Shown here: positions 53,655 to 63,897 of the stretch, piece after piece
Layout of the letters: the number at the start of each line of letters is the position of its first letter
Position numbering within the stretch: the stretch's first letter is position 1
Assembly: GCF_001297015.1 (NCBI RefSeq)
Contig: NZ_LIGE01000043.1
Span: 55,083-119,082 of the forward strand
From: Pseudomonas sp. RIT-PI-r
Lineage (GTDB): Bacteria > Pseudomonadota > Gammaproteobacteria > Pseudomonadales > Pseudomonadaceae
Direction: 5' to 3'
DNA length: 64,000 nt
Notes under the pieces: model-generated
What the model saw: the letters and a program-made list of their open reading frames with translations, nothing else
Database searches by the model: none
What the model was told of the DNA's origin: nothing
Position numbers and translations under genes: made by a program

Positions 53655-53906
53655 TCAGGCGTGTTTCTTGCGAATCCAGTACAGGTAAGTACCAGCCTCT
53701 TCGTGTTGGCTCACCAACTCATGGTCGAGAAACACGCAAAACTTGGGGATGTCGCGTTTGGTCGACGGGTCGGTGGCGATCACCTTGAGCAGGCCGCCGG
53801 GTACCAGATCACGGATGTGTTGGTGCAGCATCATCACCGGTTCCGGGCAATTAAGGCCGGTGGCGTCGAGGGTGCCGTCGACCGGGGTATCGATCATTTC
53901 ACTCAT
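53655..53906 (-). CDS. tusA: Sulfur carrier protein TusA
   Basis: 83 aa. The active cysteine is in DATGLNCPEPVMMLH (about C20), the universal TusA/SirA signature. It accepts persulfide from IscS and passes sulfur to TusBCD for 2-thiouridine formation in tRNA; it can also steer sulfur use elsewhere. Cytosolic. Followed by rlmM and acnA upstream, the same order as in P. aeruginosa. Confidence 0.95.
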   Translation of the reverse strand: MSEMIDTPVDGTLDATGLNCPEPVMMLHQHIRDLVPGGLLKVIATDPSTKRDIPKFCVFLDHELVSQHEEAGTYLYWIRKKHA

Positions 53907-53978
53907 GATTCACTCCTGAAACTGGCCGGCATTGTCGCGCACTGCCGGGTGTTCGGTCATCTATAGCTTTAATCCACA

Positions 53979-54060
53979 CCCTGTGCAGGAGCTGCCGAAG
54001 GCTGCGATCTTTGCTTTTTAAGATCAAGAGATCGCAGCCTTCGGCAGCTCCTACACAGGG
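53979..54060. repeat. REP doublet, GCTGCCGAAGGCTGCGATC class
   Basis: Inverted pair with arms CCCTGTGCAGGAGCTGCCGA... and complement. A central C-to-A change (GCCGAAGGC) is matched by its partner (GCCTTCGGC). Between tusA and rlmM, both on the minus strand. Confidence 0.9.
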
Positions 54061-54072
54061 TATTGCGGTGTT

Positions 54073-55146
54073 TTAGCGGGATTTGGTTTTTTTGATGTCG
54101 TGACGGCGCAAGTGGCAGGTCACTTCCTCGCGGTCGTGATACAGCTGCTTGCAGCCGATATCGACCTTGATCCCGCGCGCTTTGAAGCCATCGGCGATGC
54201 GCTCAAGCAAACGCTTCACTTCGGCATACCGCTGCTTCATCGGCAACTTCAGATTGACCACCGCCTCGCGGCAATGGCCCTCGCCGATCCACTCTTCGAG
54301 CATCGCCGCGTTGCGCGCCGGTTTCTCGACGATGTCGCAGACCATCCAGTCCACCGGTTGCTTGGGCTTGAAGGTGAAACCGTCGGCCATCAAATGCTGC
54401 ACCAGACCGGTGTCCATCAGGCTTTCAGCCATCGGGCCGTTGTCGATGGCGGTCACCAGCATGCCGCGGTTGACCAGTTGCCAGGTCCAGCCGCCCGGTG
54501 CGGCGCCAAGGTCGACGCCGGTCATGTCGCTGTGCAGGCGATCTTCCCACTGATCACGCGGGATGAAGTGGTGCCACGCTTCTTCCAGCTTCAGCGTCGA
54601 ACGGCTCGGCGCTTCACGGGGGAACTTCAGGCGCGGAATGCCCATCGGCCACATCGCTGAGTTGCCGGCATCGGCCATACCCAGAAACACTTCGCGACCG
54701 CTCTTGAAGGTCAGCAGCAGACGCGGCTTGTTCGCGTCCTCCACCAGTTTGCCGGCGGCGGTCAGTGCCTTGCGCAGCGGGCCTTCGAATTTCTTGCAGA
54801 AGTTCGACAGTTCCTTGCCGTCATTGGTGTCGACGACCTCCAGCCACAGGCTGCCGCACACCGGGAACTCGGCCATGTGCGCGAGGATCACGCTGATGCG
54901 ATCGGTTTCCGGCAGATCGATGAAGACGCCGCGCGCCCATTGGCGCGGGAAGATCAGTTCGGCAAAACGCTGACCGCGCATCAGGCGCTCGGCGCCGTCT
55001 TCTTCGGTGCAGACAAACTCGGCGCACGCGGTGGCCGCTTTGGCCTTGGCGTAGCCAGCCACGTTGAGTTGGGCGGCGAGGTCGGAAATCTCCGAACAGA
55101 CTTCGCCTTCGAAGCCTGGCCGGCAATGCATGAATAGGGTGTTCAT
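54073..55146 (-). CDS. rlmM: 23S rRNA 2'-O-ribose (C2498) methyltransferase RlmM
   Basis: 357 aa from MNTLFMHCRPGFEGEVCSEI; AGGAG precedes that ATG while the open frame upstream lacks one. N-terminal THUMP-like domain, then a Rossmann methyltransferase with SAM motif GVDLGAAPGGWTWQL and catalytic-type K-D-K-E residues (DWMVCDIVEKP, VVNLKLPMKQRY). Cytosolic, acts on the 23S rRNA. Divergent from acnA by about 220 bp. Confidence 0.94.
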   Translation of the reverse strand: MNTLFMHCRPGFEGEVCSEISDLAAQLNVAGYAKAKAATACAEFVCTEEDGAERLMRGQRFAELIFPRQWARGVFIDLPETDRISVILAHMAEFPVCGSLWLEVVDTNDGKELSNFCKKFEGPLRKALTAAGKLVEDANKPRLLLTFKSGREVFLGMADAGNSAMWPMGIPRLKFPREAPSRSTLKLEEAWHHFIPRDQWEDRLHSDMTGVDLGAAPGGWTWQLVNRGMLVTAIDNGPMAESLMDTGLVQHLMADGFTFKPKQPVDWMVCDIVEKPARNAAMLEEWIGEGHCREAVVNLKLPMKQRYAEVKRLLERIADGFKARGIKVDIGCKQLYHDREEVTCHLRRHDIKKTKSR

Positions 55147-55368
55147 TCTTACTCCTGGGCAGCGGGCGATCATTCGGCCCCTGCGCGATGTCCAGACCTT
55201 GCGTTGCAGCAAAGCCTGTCACGAAAACCGGCGCATGATAGCCGATGTCGGAACCTTGGACTTGCCCATAGAGTCCAGTTATTAGCCAGCTAATGAAAAC
55301 AGGGCTACGTTGATAGCTCTGCCCGTCCCCTCAATCCGTAGCCGTGCGGATTCAAAGGAGTGATCGTA

Positions 55369-58110
<2,742 letters not shown>

Positions 58111-58121
58111 CGCATGCCCCA

Positions 58122-58211
58122 TGTAGGAGCTGCCGCAGGCTGCGATCTTTTGATCCAGATCTTGGTTTAAAAAAACAAGATCAAAAGATCGCAGCCTGCG
58201 GCAGTTCCTGC
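58122..58211. repeat. REP doublet, GCTGCCGCAGGCTGCGATC class
   Basis: Arms ATGTAGGAGCTGCCGCAGGC... and complement (with one T-for-C change in GCAGTTCCTGCA), starting 12 bp after the acnA stop and just beyond the small-RNA terminator. Confidence 0.9.
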
Positions 58212-58240
58212 AGGGGGATTGTGCTTTTCTGGGGGCGAAA

Positions 58241-58264
58241 AAAAACCCGCCGAAGCGGGTTTTT
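58241..58264. terminator. Terminator shared by the Rsm-type small RNA and acnA
   Basis: Stem AAAACCCGC / GCGGGTTTT with a CGAA loop (TTCG on the minus strand), T8 on the minus strand and TTTTT on the plus strand. Confidence 0.92.
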
Positions 58265-58357
58265 CCCAAGACCATTATCGACTCCCTGTCGGCAGCGATC
58301 CTTGCATATGGTCGATCATCCGTGATCCTGAAACACTCCCTGTGTCTCAGTTGATGT
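58241..58357 (-). ncRNA. rsmX: GacA-controlled RsmA-sequestering small RNA, RsmX type
   Basis: About 117 nt on the minus strand. Three compact hairpins present GGA in the loop: ACAC-AGGGA-GTGT (58333-58345), GATCA-CGGA-TGATC (58314-58327) and CGAC-AGGGA-GTCG (58279-58291). Two further AGGAT motifs are likely single-stranded (near 58329 and 58300), and a GGGAA precedes the terminator. This is the established design of RsmX/Y/Z RNAs, which titrate RsmA/RsmE and free mRNAs for secondary metabolism and biofilm. Length fits RsmX (about 119 nt). The 5' end is inferred from a TAACCT/TACACA -10 region near 58365 and the CTTACA half-site at 58412-58417. No sequence search was possible. Confidence 0.75.
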
Positions 58358-58411
58358 GTGTAGGTTACGCAGTGGATCCAATCGGCAATAGTCGTAAAAG
58401 CTACCAGCGCG

Positions 58412-58429
58412 TGTAAGACATTCGCCATA
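58412..58429 (-). promoter_or_regulatory. Putative GacA upstream activating sequence of the small RNA
   Basis: On the minus strand TATGGC-N6-CTTACA: the right half fits the GacA consensus TGTAAG-N6-CTTACA exactly, the left half poorly. Its centre is about 63 bp upstream of the predicted RNA start, the usual distance. Confidence 0.5.
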
Positions 58430-58457
58430 GCAGCCCTTCCGAAAACCCCTAGACGTG

Positions 58458-59267
58458 TCAGGCATCGAGCATGGACGCCGCGATCTGCGCGACTTTCAGC
58501 TGCCCCGAGGCCTGCTCCAATGCGTCATCCTCCAGAAACCACGCTGCCGACAACCCGGCGAACGCCAGCACCCATTGCAGCAGCCTTCGACGATCAAGCC
58601 CGGCAGCCTCGACAATTACCTCCAGTTGCCGGCGAAAGCGCTGGGGATCGGTGGCCGTCGGCAGATCCGGGTTGCAAATCAGGTTGGCGTAGTCAAAGCC
58701 GCGTTCGCCCCTGACCCGCTTTGGATCAATCGCCAACCAGCCACGCGATTCGAAATCCAGAACATTGTCGTGATGCATGTCGCCGTGCAGCACCACCACG
58801 TCCTGTGGAGCGGCGAACAAGGCTTCGGCGGTTTGCAGGCTCAGGTCGTAGAGGCCGCCATGTTGGACAGCAGCGATTCGCAACGAAGCGAACCATGGCC
58901 CCAGTTCGACCAGTGGCGGCGATCGCATCGGACGGGGTGCATGCAATCGCGCCAGCGCCGAACACAAAATCCGGCTCGCCTCGTCGTCCTCGCCATGCAT
59001 TGCCATGTGCATCAGCGAGCGCCGGCCCATGGCACGCTCCATCAGCAGGCCATCTTCATGATGCGCCAAGACTTGCGCAGCACCGTCACCGTCCCACCAG
59101 GTCATCAACCGGTTGCCGTGCTTTTCGTCATTATCCATTGCCACTTTAAGCATGGCTGGCGTGGCGCCAAGGCGTACCGGCAGCAGTCGGCTGCCGGGCG
59201 TGATGATCGGCGCGCCGTCCGTCACTAAAGACCACCGCGTCAGCCAGGGTTCGAAAATATCAGCCAC
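58458..59267 (-). CDS. Aminoglycoside/hydroxyurea phosphotransferase-family kinase
   Basis: About 269 aa of the APH(6)/hur kinase family (StrB-like). Catalytic loop VVLHGDMHHDNVLDF and metal motif AIDPKRVRGERGFDYANL are intact. N-terminal lobe DIFEPWLTRWSLV. A GTG at 59267 overlaps the TGA of the upstream SRPBCC gene (GTGGCTGA), suggesting coupling; another GTG at 59291 is possible. Chromosomal members in pseudomonads are usually not selected resistance genes, so the natural substrate is unclear. Cytosolic. Confidence 0.85.
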   Translation of the reverse strand: MADIFEPWLTRWSLVTDGAPIITPGSRLLPVRLGATPAMLKVAMDNDEKHGNRLMTWWDGDGAAQVLAHHEDGLLMERAMGRRSLMHMAMHGEDDEASRILCSALARLHAPRPMRSPPLVELGPWFASLRIAAVQHGGLYDLSLQTAEALFAAPQDVVVLHGDMHHDNVLDFESRGWLAIDPKRVRGERGFDYANLICNPDLPTATDPQRFRRQLEVIVEAAGLDRRRLLQWVLAFAGLSAAWFLEDDALEQASGQLKVAQIAASMLDA

Positions 59268-59748
59268 CGTCGCGCTCGCGAGCCTTGGCACTTTCGGCGA
59301 GAAATTGTTCGAGCCGGCTCAACTGCTCCTCCCAGCCACGACTGTCCATGAAATACGCCTCTTTCTGGCGCACATCGGGGATATGCGCAAAACCCGACTC
59401 GGAAACCTTTAGCAGTGTGCCGTCCTCGTAATCCTGCAACTCGAACTTGACCAGCGTGGTCGGCTCTTGGGAATAGTCGATCTTCGGATTCACCGCATAC
59501 GGATGCCAGCGAAACGAAAACAACTGCTGCGGCTCGACCCGCTCGATCAGCACATTCCACAACACATGTTCATAACCCGGATACGTGACCTGCCCTTGTG
59601 TCCATTCACCGGCAATGAACCGCCTGCCCTCCAGCGCCACACCAAACCACTGGCCAAACGCCTCGGCATCGACCAATGCACGCCAGACATGAGAACGCGT
59701 CGCTTTGAGCGTGATTTTGCGTTCGAAACTATTGGGTACTGGTTTCAT
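59260..59748 (-). CDS. SRPBCC / AHSA1-domain protein
   Basis: 162 aa with a strong AGGAGGTG SD before its ATG. Starts FERKITLKATRSHVWRALVDAEAFGQWFG, the characteristic opening of the AHSA1 (START-like) fold, and ends with a long helix (SRGWEEQLSRLEQFLAES). Such proteins bind small hydrophobic ligands; the exact role is not known. Its 3' end overlaps the start of the APH-family kinase, forming a two-gene operon that ends just before the small-RNA promoter. Confidence 0.85.
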   Translation of the reverse strand: MKPVPNSFERKITLKATRSHVWRALVDAEAFGQWFGVALEGRRFIAGEWTQGQVTYPGYEHVLWNVLIERVEPQQLFSFRWHPYAVNPKIDYSQEPTTLVKFELQDYEDGTLLKVSESGFAHIPDVRQKEAYFMDSRGWEEQLSRLEQFLAESAKARERDGG

Positions 59749-59891
59749 ACGTCACCTCCTGTTCTGAACACTAGGCTTGTATGACCACATGTCCAATGTG
59801 AAGTTGTATCAAGGAGCTATTTGGTCACGGGTGCCACACGGAGTTGCGTCTAGACTCAAGGGTCAATTCATCGGATACAGGAAAACCCCAC

Positions 59892-60182
59892 ATGCGGCTG
59901 ACGCACCTCTTTCTGTGGACAGCCCTGCTGACGCTGTCTGCTTGCGTGACATCTGTCGATCACTGGAGCAAACCCGGTGCGACCCAGGCGACCATCGATC
60001 ACGATAAAGCCGAGTGCCAATATCAGGCCAAATCGGCAACCGCCAGTTACAGCAGCGCACCGTCGGACAAAAGCATGTCAGCGGCAGTCGGTGCCGGGGT
60101 GGGTGATGGCATTGTGGTGGCTGAGAAACAGATCGACCTGACCAATGACTGCATGCGCCTGCGCGGTTACAGCGGTAGTTGA
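59892..60182 (+). CDS. Small putative lipoprotein
   Basis: 96 aa; AGGAAA lies before the ATG. Signal peptide with lipobox LSAC (MRLTHLFLWTALLTLSAC) giving a mature lipoprotein beginning CVTSVDHWSKPG. The mature part has a short Ala/Ser/Gly region (SAAVGAGVGDGIVVAEKQ) and two further cysteines (AECQYQ, NDCMRLRGY) that could form a disulfide. A serine at +3 or valine at +2 suggests an outer-membrane location by the usual rule. Function unknown. Confidence 0.8.
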   Translation: MRLTHLFLWTALLTLSACVTSVDHWSKPGATQATIDHDKAECQYQAKSATASYSSAPSDKSMSAAVGAGVGDGIVVAEKQIDLTNDCMRLRGYSGS

Positions 60183-60234
60183 ACCTGATCGCTACAATGC
60201 ATGGCAATCCTGATACCAAGAGTGAGATCACAAA

Positions 60235-60639
60235 ATGTCCCCACGCCGGTTGCTGGCCCTGACGCCATTACTATTCCCCTCCCTCGCCCACGCCGCCGTC
60301 GACTGCGCCAACGCCAGCGATCAGGCGACGATGAACCAGTGCGCCGGGCAGGATTTCAAAGCGGCGGATAAAGAGTTGAATGCGGTTTATCAGCAGATTA
60401 CCGAGCGGTTGAAGGACAACCCTGATGGCAAAAAACTGTTGGTCAGTGCACAGCGGGCGTGGGTCGGGTTTCGTGATGCGGAGTGCAAGTTTTCAGCATC
60501 AGGAGTGACGGGCGGGAGTGTTTATCCGTTGATTTACAGCAATTGCCTGACTGGGGTAACAAAAGTGCGGGTTGAGGCGCTGAAGGAGTATTTGAAGTGT
60601 GAGGAAGGTGACATGAGTTGCCCGGTGCCGGGGGCCTGA
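60235..60639 (+). CDS. Lysozyme-inhibitor LprI-like protein (DUF1311)
   Basis: 134 aa. Signal peptide MSPRRLLALTPLLFPSLAHA, then DCANASDQATMNQCAGQDFKAADKELNAVYQQI, the typical DUF1311/LprI core with paired cysteines, and the conserved AQRAWVGFRDAECKF. Periplasmic. LprI in Mycobacterium inhibits lysozyme; for the pseudomonad proteins this is only family inference. A single REP doublet follows. Confidence 0.85.
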   Translation: MSPRRLLALTPLLFPSLAHAAVDCANASDQATMNQCAGQDFKAADKELNAVYQQITERLKDNPDGKKLLVSAQRAWVGFRDAECKFSASGVTGGSVYPLIYSNCLTGVTKVRVEALKEYLKCEEGDMSCPVPGA

Positions 60640-60663
60640 GTTTTGCGGCGATTTTTAAGGGCC

Positions 60664-60732
60664 TCTTCGCGAGCAAGCCCGCTCCCACATTGGAATGCAT
60701 TTCAACATCTGGGAGCGGGCTTGCTCGCGAAG
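60664..60732. repeat. REP doublet, GCGGGCTTGCTCGCGAAG class
   Basis: Inverted pair CTTCGCGAGCAAGCCCGCTCCCA / TGGGAGCGGGCTTGCTCGCGAAG between the LprI-like gene and the small HTH gene. Core variant: AAGCCC/GGGCTT in place of AGGCTC/GAGCCT. Confidence 0.9.
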
Positions 60733-60791
60733 GCGTCAGAACAGCCGCCACAAATTACCGGAATAAAATTATCGTCCGCCTTGACGTTGTC

Positions 60792-60968
60792 ATGGCCACG
60801 CAAAAAATTCGCTCGAAAGAGCTAGCCAGCCTGCTGGGCATCACCGCGGCCAACTTGTCATTACTGAAGAATGGCAAGGTCAAGGGCGTGAAGATGGCCA
60901 CTCTGGACAAACTCAGTGCAGCACTCGATTGCCAGCCAGGTGATCTGCTGGAATTCCAGAAAGACTGA
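60792..60968 (+). CDS. Small XRE-type helix-turn-helix regulator
   Basis: 58 aa from MATQKIRSKELASLLGITAAN. The HTH ELASLLGITAANLSLLKNGKVKGVKMATLDKLSAALDCQPGDLLEF matches the YozG-like Cro/CI family. In-frame codons before this ATG encode KIIVRLDVV, which resembles the usual family N-terminus, but no ATG, GTG or TTG precedes that stretch in a plausible place. The true start may therefore be non-standard or the N-terminus shortened. DNA target unknown. Confidence 0.75.
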   Translation: MATQKIRSKELASLLGITAANLSLLKNGKVKGVKMATLDKLSAALDCQPGDLLEFQKD

Positions 60969-61050
60969 TCCTTGCGCACCAGCGCAATTAATTGTCGCCA
61001 GTCTCCATCGTTTAACTCTTATTCAATCCTTAGTACAAGGCTGCTTTTTC

Positions 61051-61722
61051 ATGACCCGCTTTTTATTCTGCGCGCTGTTTTTACTGACAGCGGTGATCAG
61101 CGGCTGCGCCACTCAAATGGACGTAGCGCTGAATGCGACACCTGATCCGGATTATCATTTTGACCGAAAGGCGACCGTGCTCGTGACGTCTGCCGGCGGC
61201 AGCGACGAAAACGCGCTTAACGCCCGCTACTATCTGCGCGACATGGTGAATGCACTGAAAGACATGGGCTACCAGCAGGTTTACACCGATGTCAGTCTGC
61301 CGAAGAACCACGCGCCGATAAAAATGACCATCAGCCTCGACATTGGTAGCCGACAAGTGACCTACCGTTATACCGCTACCGATTACGGGCAGGTGCCGAC
61401 CAGCACCTCTACCGTGTGCAAGAACAGCAAGAAAAAAGACGATCGACTCAATTGCACGAGTACACCAAACACAACCTATGGCCCGATAGGTACCTCGGAG
61501 CGCACCGGTTACACCACGCTCAGTACCTTTATTGCCACCGCACGCGATGAAGTCAGTAAGCGACCGGTCTACCTGCTCCGCGCTTCGTCCTATAACGAAG
61601 ACTGCCAGGCAACCAAGGTCGAAGACTTTCTGGTGGAGCAAGGCTTGCAGAACCTGAACTTCGAGGACCGTGTGCAGCGCAACTATACCGTCACGATGCC
61701 CGAAGGTTATCGTTGCAAATAG
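61051..61722 (+). CDS. Putative lipoprotein (223 aa)
   Basis: Signal with lipobox ISGC (MTRFLFCALFLLTAVISGC), so a lipid-anchored envelope protein. The mature part has alternating strands (ATVLVTSAGGSDENALNARYY, IKMTISLDIGSRQVTYRYTATDYG) and cysteines near the middle and end (TVCKNSKKKDDRLNCT, EDCQATK, GYRCK). DUF4136-like outline, but I do not assign a family. It is separated from the convergent PBP2 gene by a hairpin. Confidence 0.8.
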   Translation: MTRFLFCALFLLTAVISGCATQMDVALNATPDPDYHFDRKATVLVTSAGGSDENALNARYYLRDMVNALKDMGYQQVYTDVSLPKNHAPIKMTISLDIGSRQVTYRYTATDYGQVPTSTSTVCKNSKKKDDRLNCTSTPNTTYGPIGTSERTGYTTLSTFIATARDEVSKRPVYLLRASSYNEDCQATKVEDFLVEQGLQNLNFEDRVQRNYTVTMPEGYRCK

Positions 61723-61726
61723 GCAT

Positions 61727-61767
61727 TTCACAGCACCGGCGGAGCTTGCACGAGCCGGTACTGTGAA
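61727..61767. terminator. Inverted repeat between lipoprotein gene and mrdA
   Basis: Stem TTCACAGCACCGGC / GCCGGTACTGTGAA (one mismatch) with a 13-nt loop, without a T-tract, between convergent genes. Likely bidirectional terminator or 3' stabiliser. Confidence 0.5.
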
Positions 61768-61778
61768 GCTGTTGACGA

Positions 61779-63671
61779 TTAAACGTGCGGGTCACCCGGC
61801 GCTTTGGTCGGCGCCGCGTATTGCGGCTTGAGATGGCCGTCCTGATCGAGTAACCAGGCGTCCATGATCTGCCGCACCACCGGGCCTGCAACACGGCCAC
61901 CGGCCTCGCCGTTTTCGATCATCACCGAAATGGCGATCTTCGGATGCTCCGCCGGGGCGAAACCGACGAACAAGGCGTTGTCACGGTGGCGTTCCAGGGT
62001 TTTCTCACGGTTGTAGCGCTCGCCCTGCTTGATCGCCACCACTTGCGCAGTGCCGCTCTTGCCAGCGATGCGGTATTGCGCACCCGCCGCTGCTGCACGG
62101 GCAATACCACGAGCGTCGTGCATCACCATCTGCATACCATGATTGACCTGCTCCCAATCACGTGGATCCTTGAGCAGGATGTTCGGCATTGGATTTTCAT
62201 CGACCGGTGCTATGCCATCGACCGTCTTGGCCAGGTGCGGACGGTTCCACACGCCTTTGTTGGCGATCAGCGCAGTAGCTTGGGCCAGTTGCAATGGCGT
62301 GACCTGCATGTAGCCCTGACCGATACCGAGGATCACGGTTTCGCCCGGGAACCATGCTTGTCGACGCGTCGCACGCTTCCACGCCTGAGATGGCATCAGG
62401 CCAGGCGATTCTTCGAACATGTCCAGCGACACTTTTTCACCGAGGCCGAACATCGCCATGTAGTCGTGCAGGCGATCGATGCCGAGCTTGTGCGCGAGAT
62501 CATAGAAGTAAGTGTCGTTGGATCGCATGATCGCCGCGTCCATATCTACCCAGCCGTCACCACTGTGGTTCCAGTTGCGGTACTTGTGATCGAAGTCCGG
62601 CAGTTGGTAGTAGCCCGGGTCGAAGACGCGGGTCTGCGGTGTTACCACACCGGCATCGAGACCAGCAATCGCAACTTCCGGCTTGATCGTCGAGCCCGGC
62701 GCGTAGAGGCCGCGCAGCACGCGGTTGAACAGCGGCCGATCAATCGAGTCGCGCAGCGCCGAGTACTCTTTGGAGCTGATGCCGGTGACGAACAGGTTCG
62801 GATCAAAACTCGGGTTGCTGACCATCGCCAACACTTCGCCTGTAGACGGATCGAGCGCGACTACCGAGCCGCGACGATCACCGAGTGCTGCCTCCGCCGC
62901 TTCCTGCAGTTTGACGTCGAGGCTCAGGACGATGTTCTTGCCGGGTACCGGATCGGTGTGTTTGAGCACGCGCAATACGCGACCTTGGGCGTTGGTCTCG
63001 ACCTCCTCGTAACCGACGTGACCGTGCAGTTGCGCCTCATAGAAACGTTCGATACCGGTTTTACCGATGGATTGCGTGCCGCGGTATTCAACCGAGTCGA
63101 GGCTTTTGGATTCTTTTTCGTTAATCCGGCCAACGTAGCCGATCGAGTGAGCGAAATGTGCTCCAAGCGGATAGTGGCGCACGAATTGGGGTTCGACATC
63201 GAAACCCGGCAAGCGGAACTCGTTGACCGCGAGGACGGCAATCTGCTCTTCCGTCAGCTCGTAAAACAGCGTTACCGGCGTGAACGGATGGCGAGACTGC
63301 TTCATCGCCTTATCGAAGACTGTACGGTCTTCCGCAGGTAAATGCAGGAGATTGATAACCTCGTCCAGCTCATGGTTGACGTCAGTCGCTCGTTCACGCG
63401 TGAAGGTCAAGTTGTAACTGGGGCGGTTATCAGCCAACAACACGCCATTGCGGTCGTAGATCAGACCACGTGTTGGCGGAATCGGCAGGACATGAACACG
63501 GTTGTTTTCGGAGATGGTCGAGTGGTAGTCGAATTCCACCACTTGCAGGATATACAGCCGCACCACCAGGGCACAGCTGACGGCGAAGACGAACAAGGCG
63601 CAGGCGATCAATCGTTTGTTGACCAGACGCGTTTCTTTTTCGTGATCCTTGATCGGAATTGGTTCAGGCAT
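61779..63671 (-). CDS. mrdA: Penicillin-binding protein 2 (elongation transpeptidase), solitary copy
   Basis: 630 aa from MPEPIPIKDHEKETRLVNKRL. One N-terminal membrane segment (LIACALFVFAVSCALVVRLYILQ), a PBP dimer domain, then the transpeptidase: SxxK in PGSTIKPE (about 327), SxN in RSNDTYF, and KSGTAQ. Cross-links peptidoglycan during cell elongation. The usual neighbours rodA, mltB, rlpA and dacA are absent; it lies between an rRNA operon and a lipoprotein gene. Possibly a second PBP2. Confidence 0.92.
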   Translation of the reverse strand: MPEPIPIKDHEKETRLVNKRLIACALFVFAVSCALVVRLYILQVVEFDYHSTISENNRVHVLPIPPTRGLIYDRNGVLLADNRPSYNLTFTRERATDVNHELDEVINLLHLPAEDRTVFDKAMKQSRHPFTPVTLFYELTEEQIAVLAVNEFRLPGFDVEPQFVRHYPLGAHFAHSIGYVGRINEKESKSLDSVEYRGTQSIGKTGIERFYEAQLHGHVGYEEVETNAQGRVLRVLKHTDPVPGKNIVLSLDVKLQEAAEAALGDRRGSVVALDPSTGEVLAMVSNPSFDPNLFVTGISSKEYSALRDSIDRPLFNRVLRGLYAPGSTIKPEVAIAGLDAGVVTPQTRVFDPGYYQLPDFDHKYRNWNHSGDGWVDMDAAIMRSNDTYFYDLAHKLGIDRLHDYMAMFGLGEKVSLDMFEESPGLMPSQAWKRATRRQAWFPGETVILGIGQGYMQVTPLQLAQATALIANKGVWNRPHLAKTVDGIAPVDENPMPNILLKDPRDWEQVNHGMQMVMHDARGIARAAAAGAQYRIAGKSGTAQVVAIKQGERYNREKTLERHRDNALFVGFAPAEHPKIAISVMIENGEAGGRVAGPVVRQIMDAWLLDQDGHLKPQYAAPTKAPGDPHV

Positions 63672-63856
63672 TTCTACAGCAACTCTTTGACATAAATGAG
63701 TGCCGATCCGTGGGCATGACATCAGTCCGTTAAAAAACGAGCTGCACCATACCAAAAACAGCCCGGTCACTTCATTACGATTTCCCCCTATGGCTGCTCG
63801 TGCGACGGCTGGGATAGTCATGGAAAGCGTTCAAAAACTTTTTCGCGGGCAAAACA

Positions 63857-63887
63857 AAACCCCAACTGCTTTCGCAATTGGGGTTTC
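63857..63887 (-). terminator. Terminator of the rRNA operon
   Basis: Stem AACCCCAATTGC / GCAGTTGGGGTT (one mismatch) with a GAAA loop, followed on the minus strand by TTGTTTTG, about 12 bp after the 5S 3' end. Confidence 0.85.
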
Positions 63888-63897
63888 GGAATTTAAT

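Noticed and set aside
58458..59267. Acquired aminoglycoside-resistance gene
   Set aside because: No mobile elements nearby, base composition as in the surroundings; a chromosomal family member of unknown substrate is more likely.
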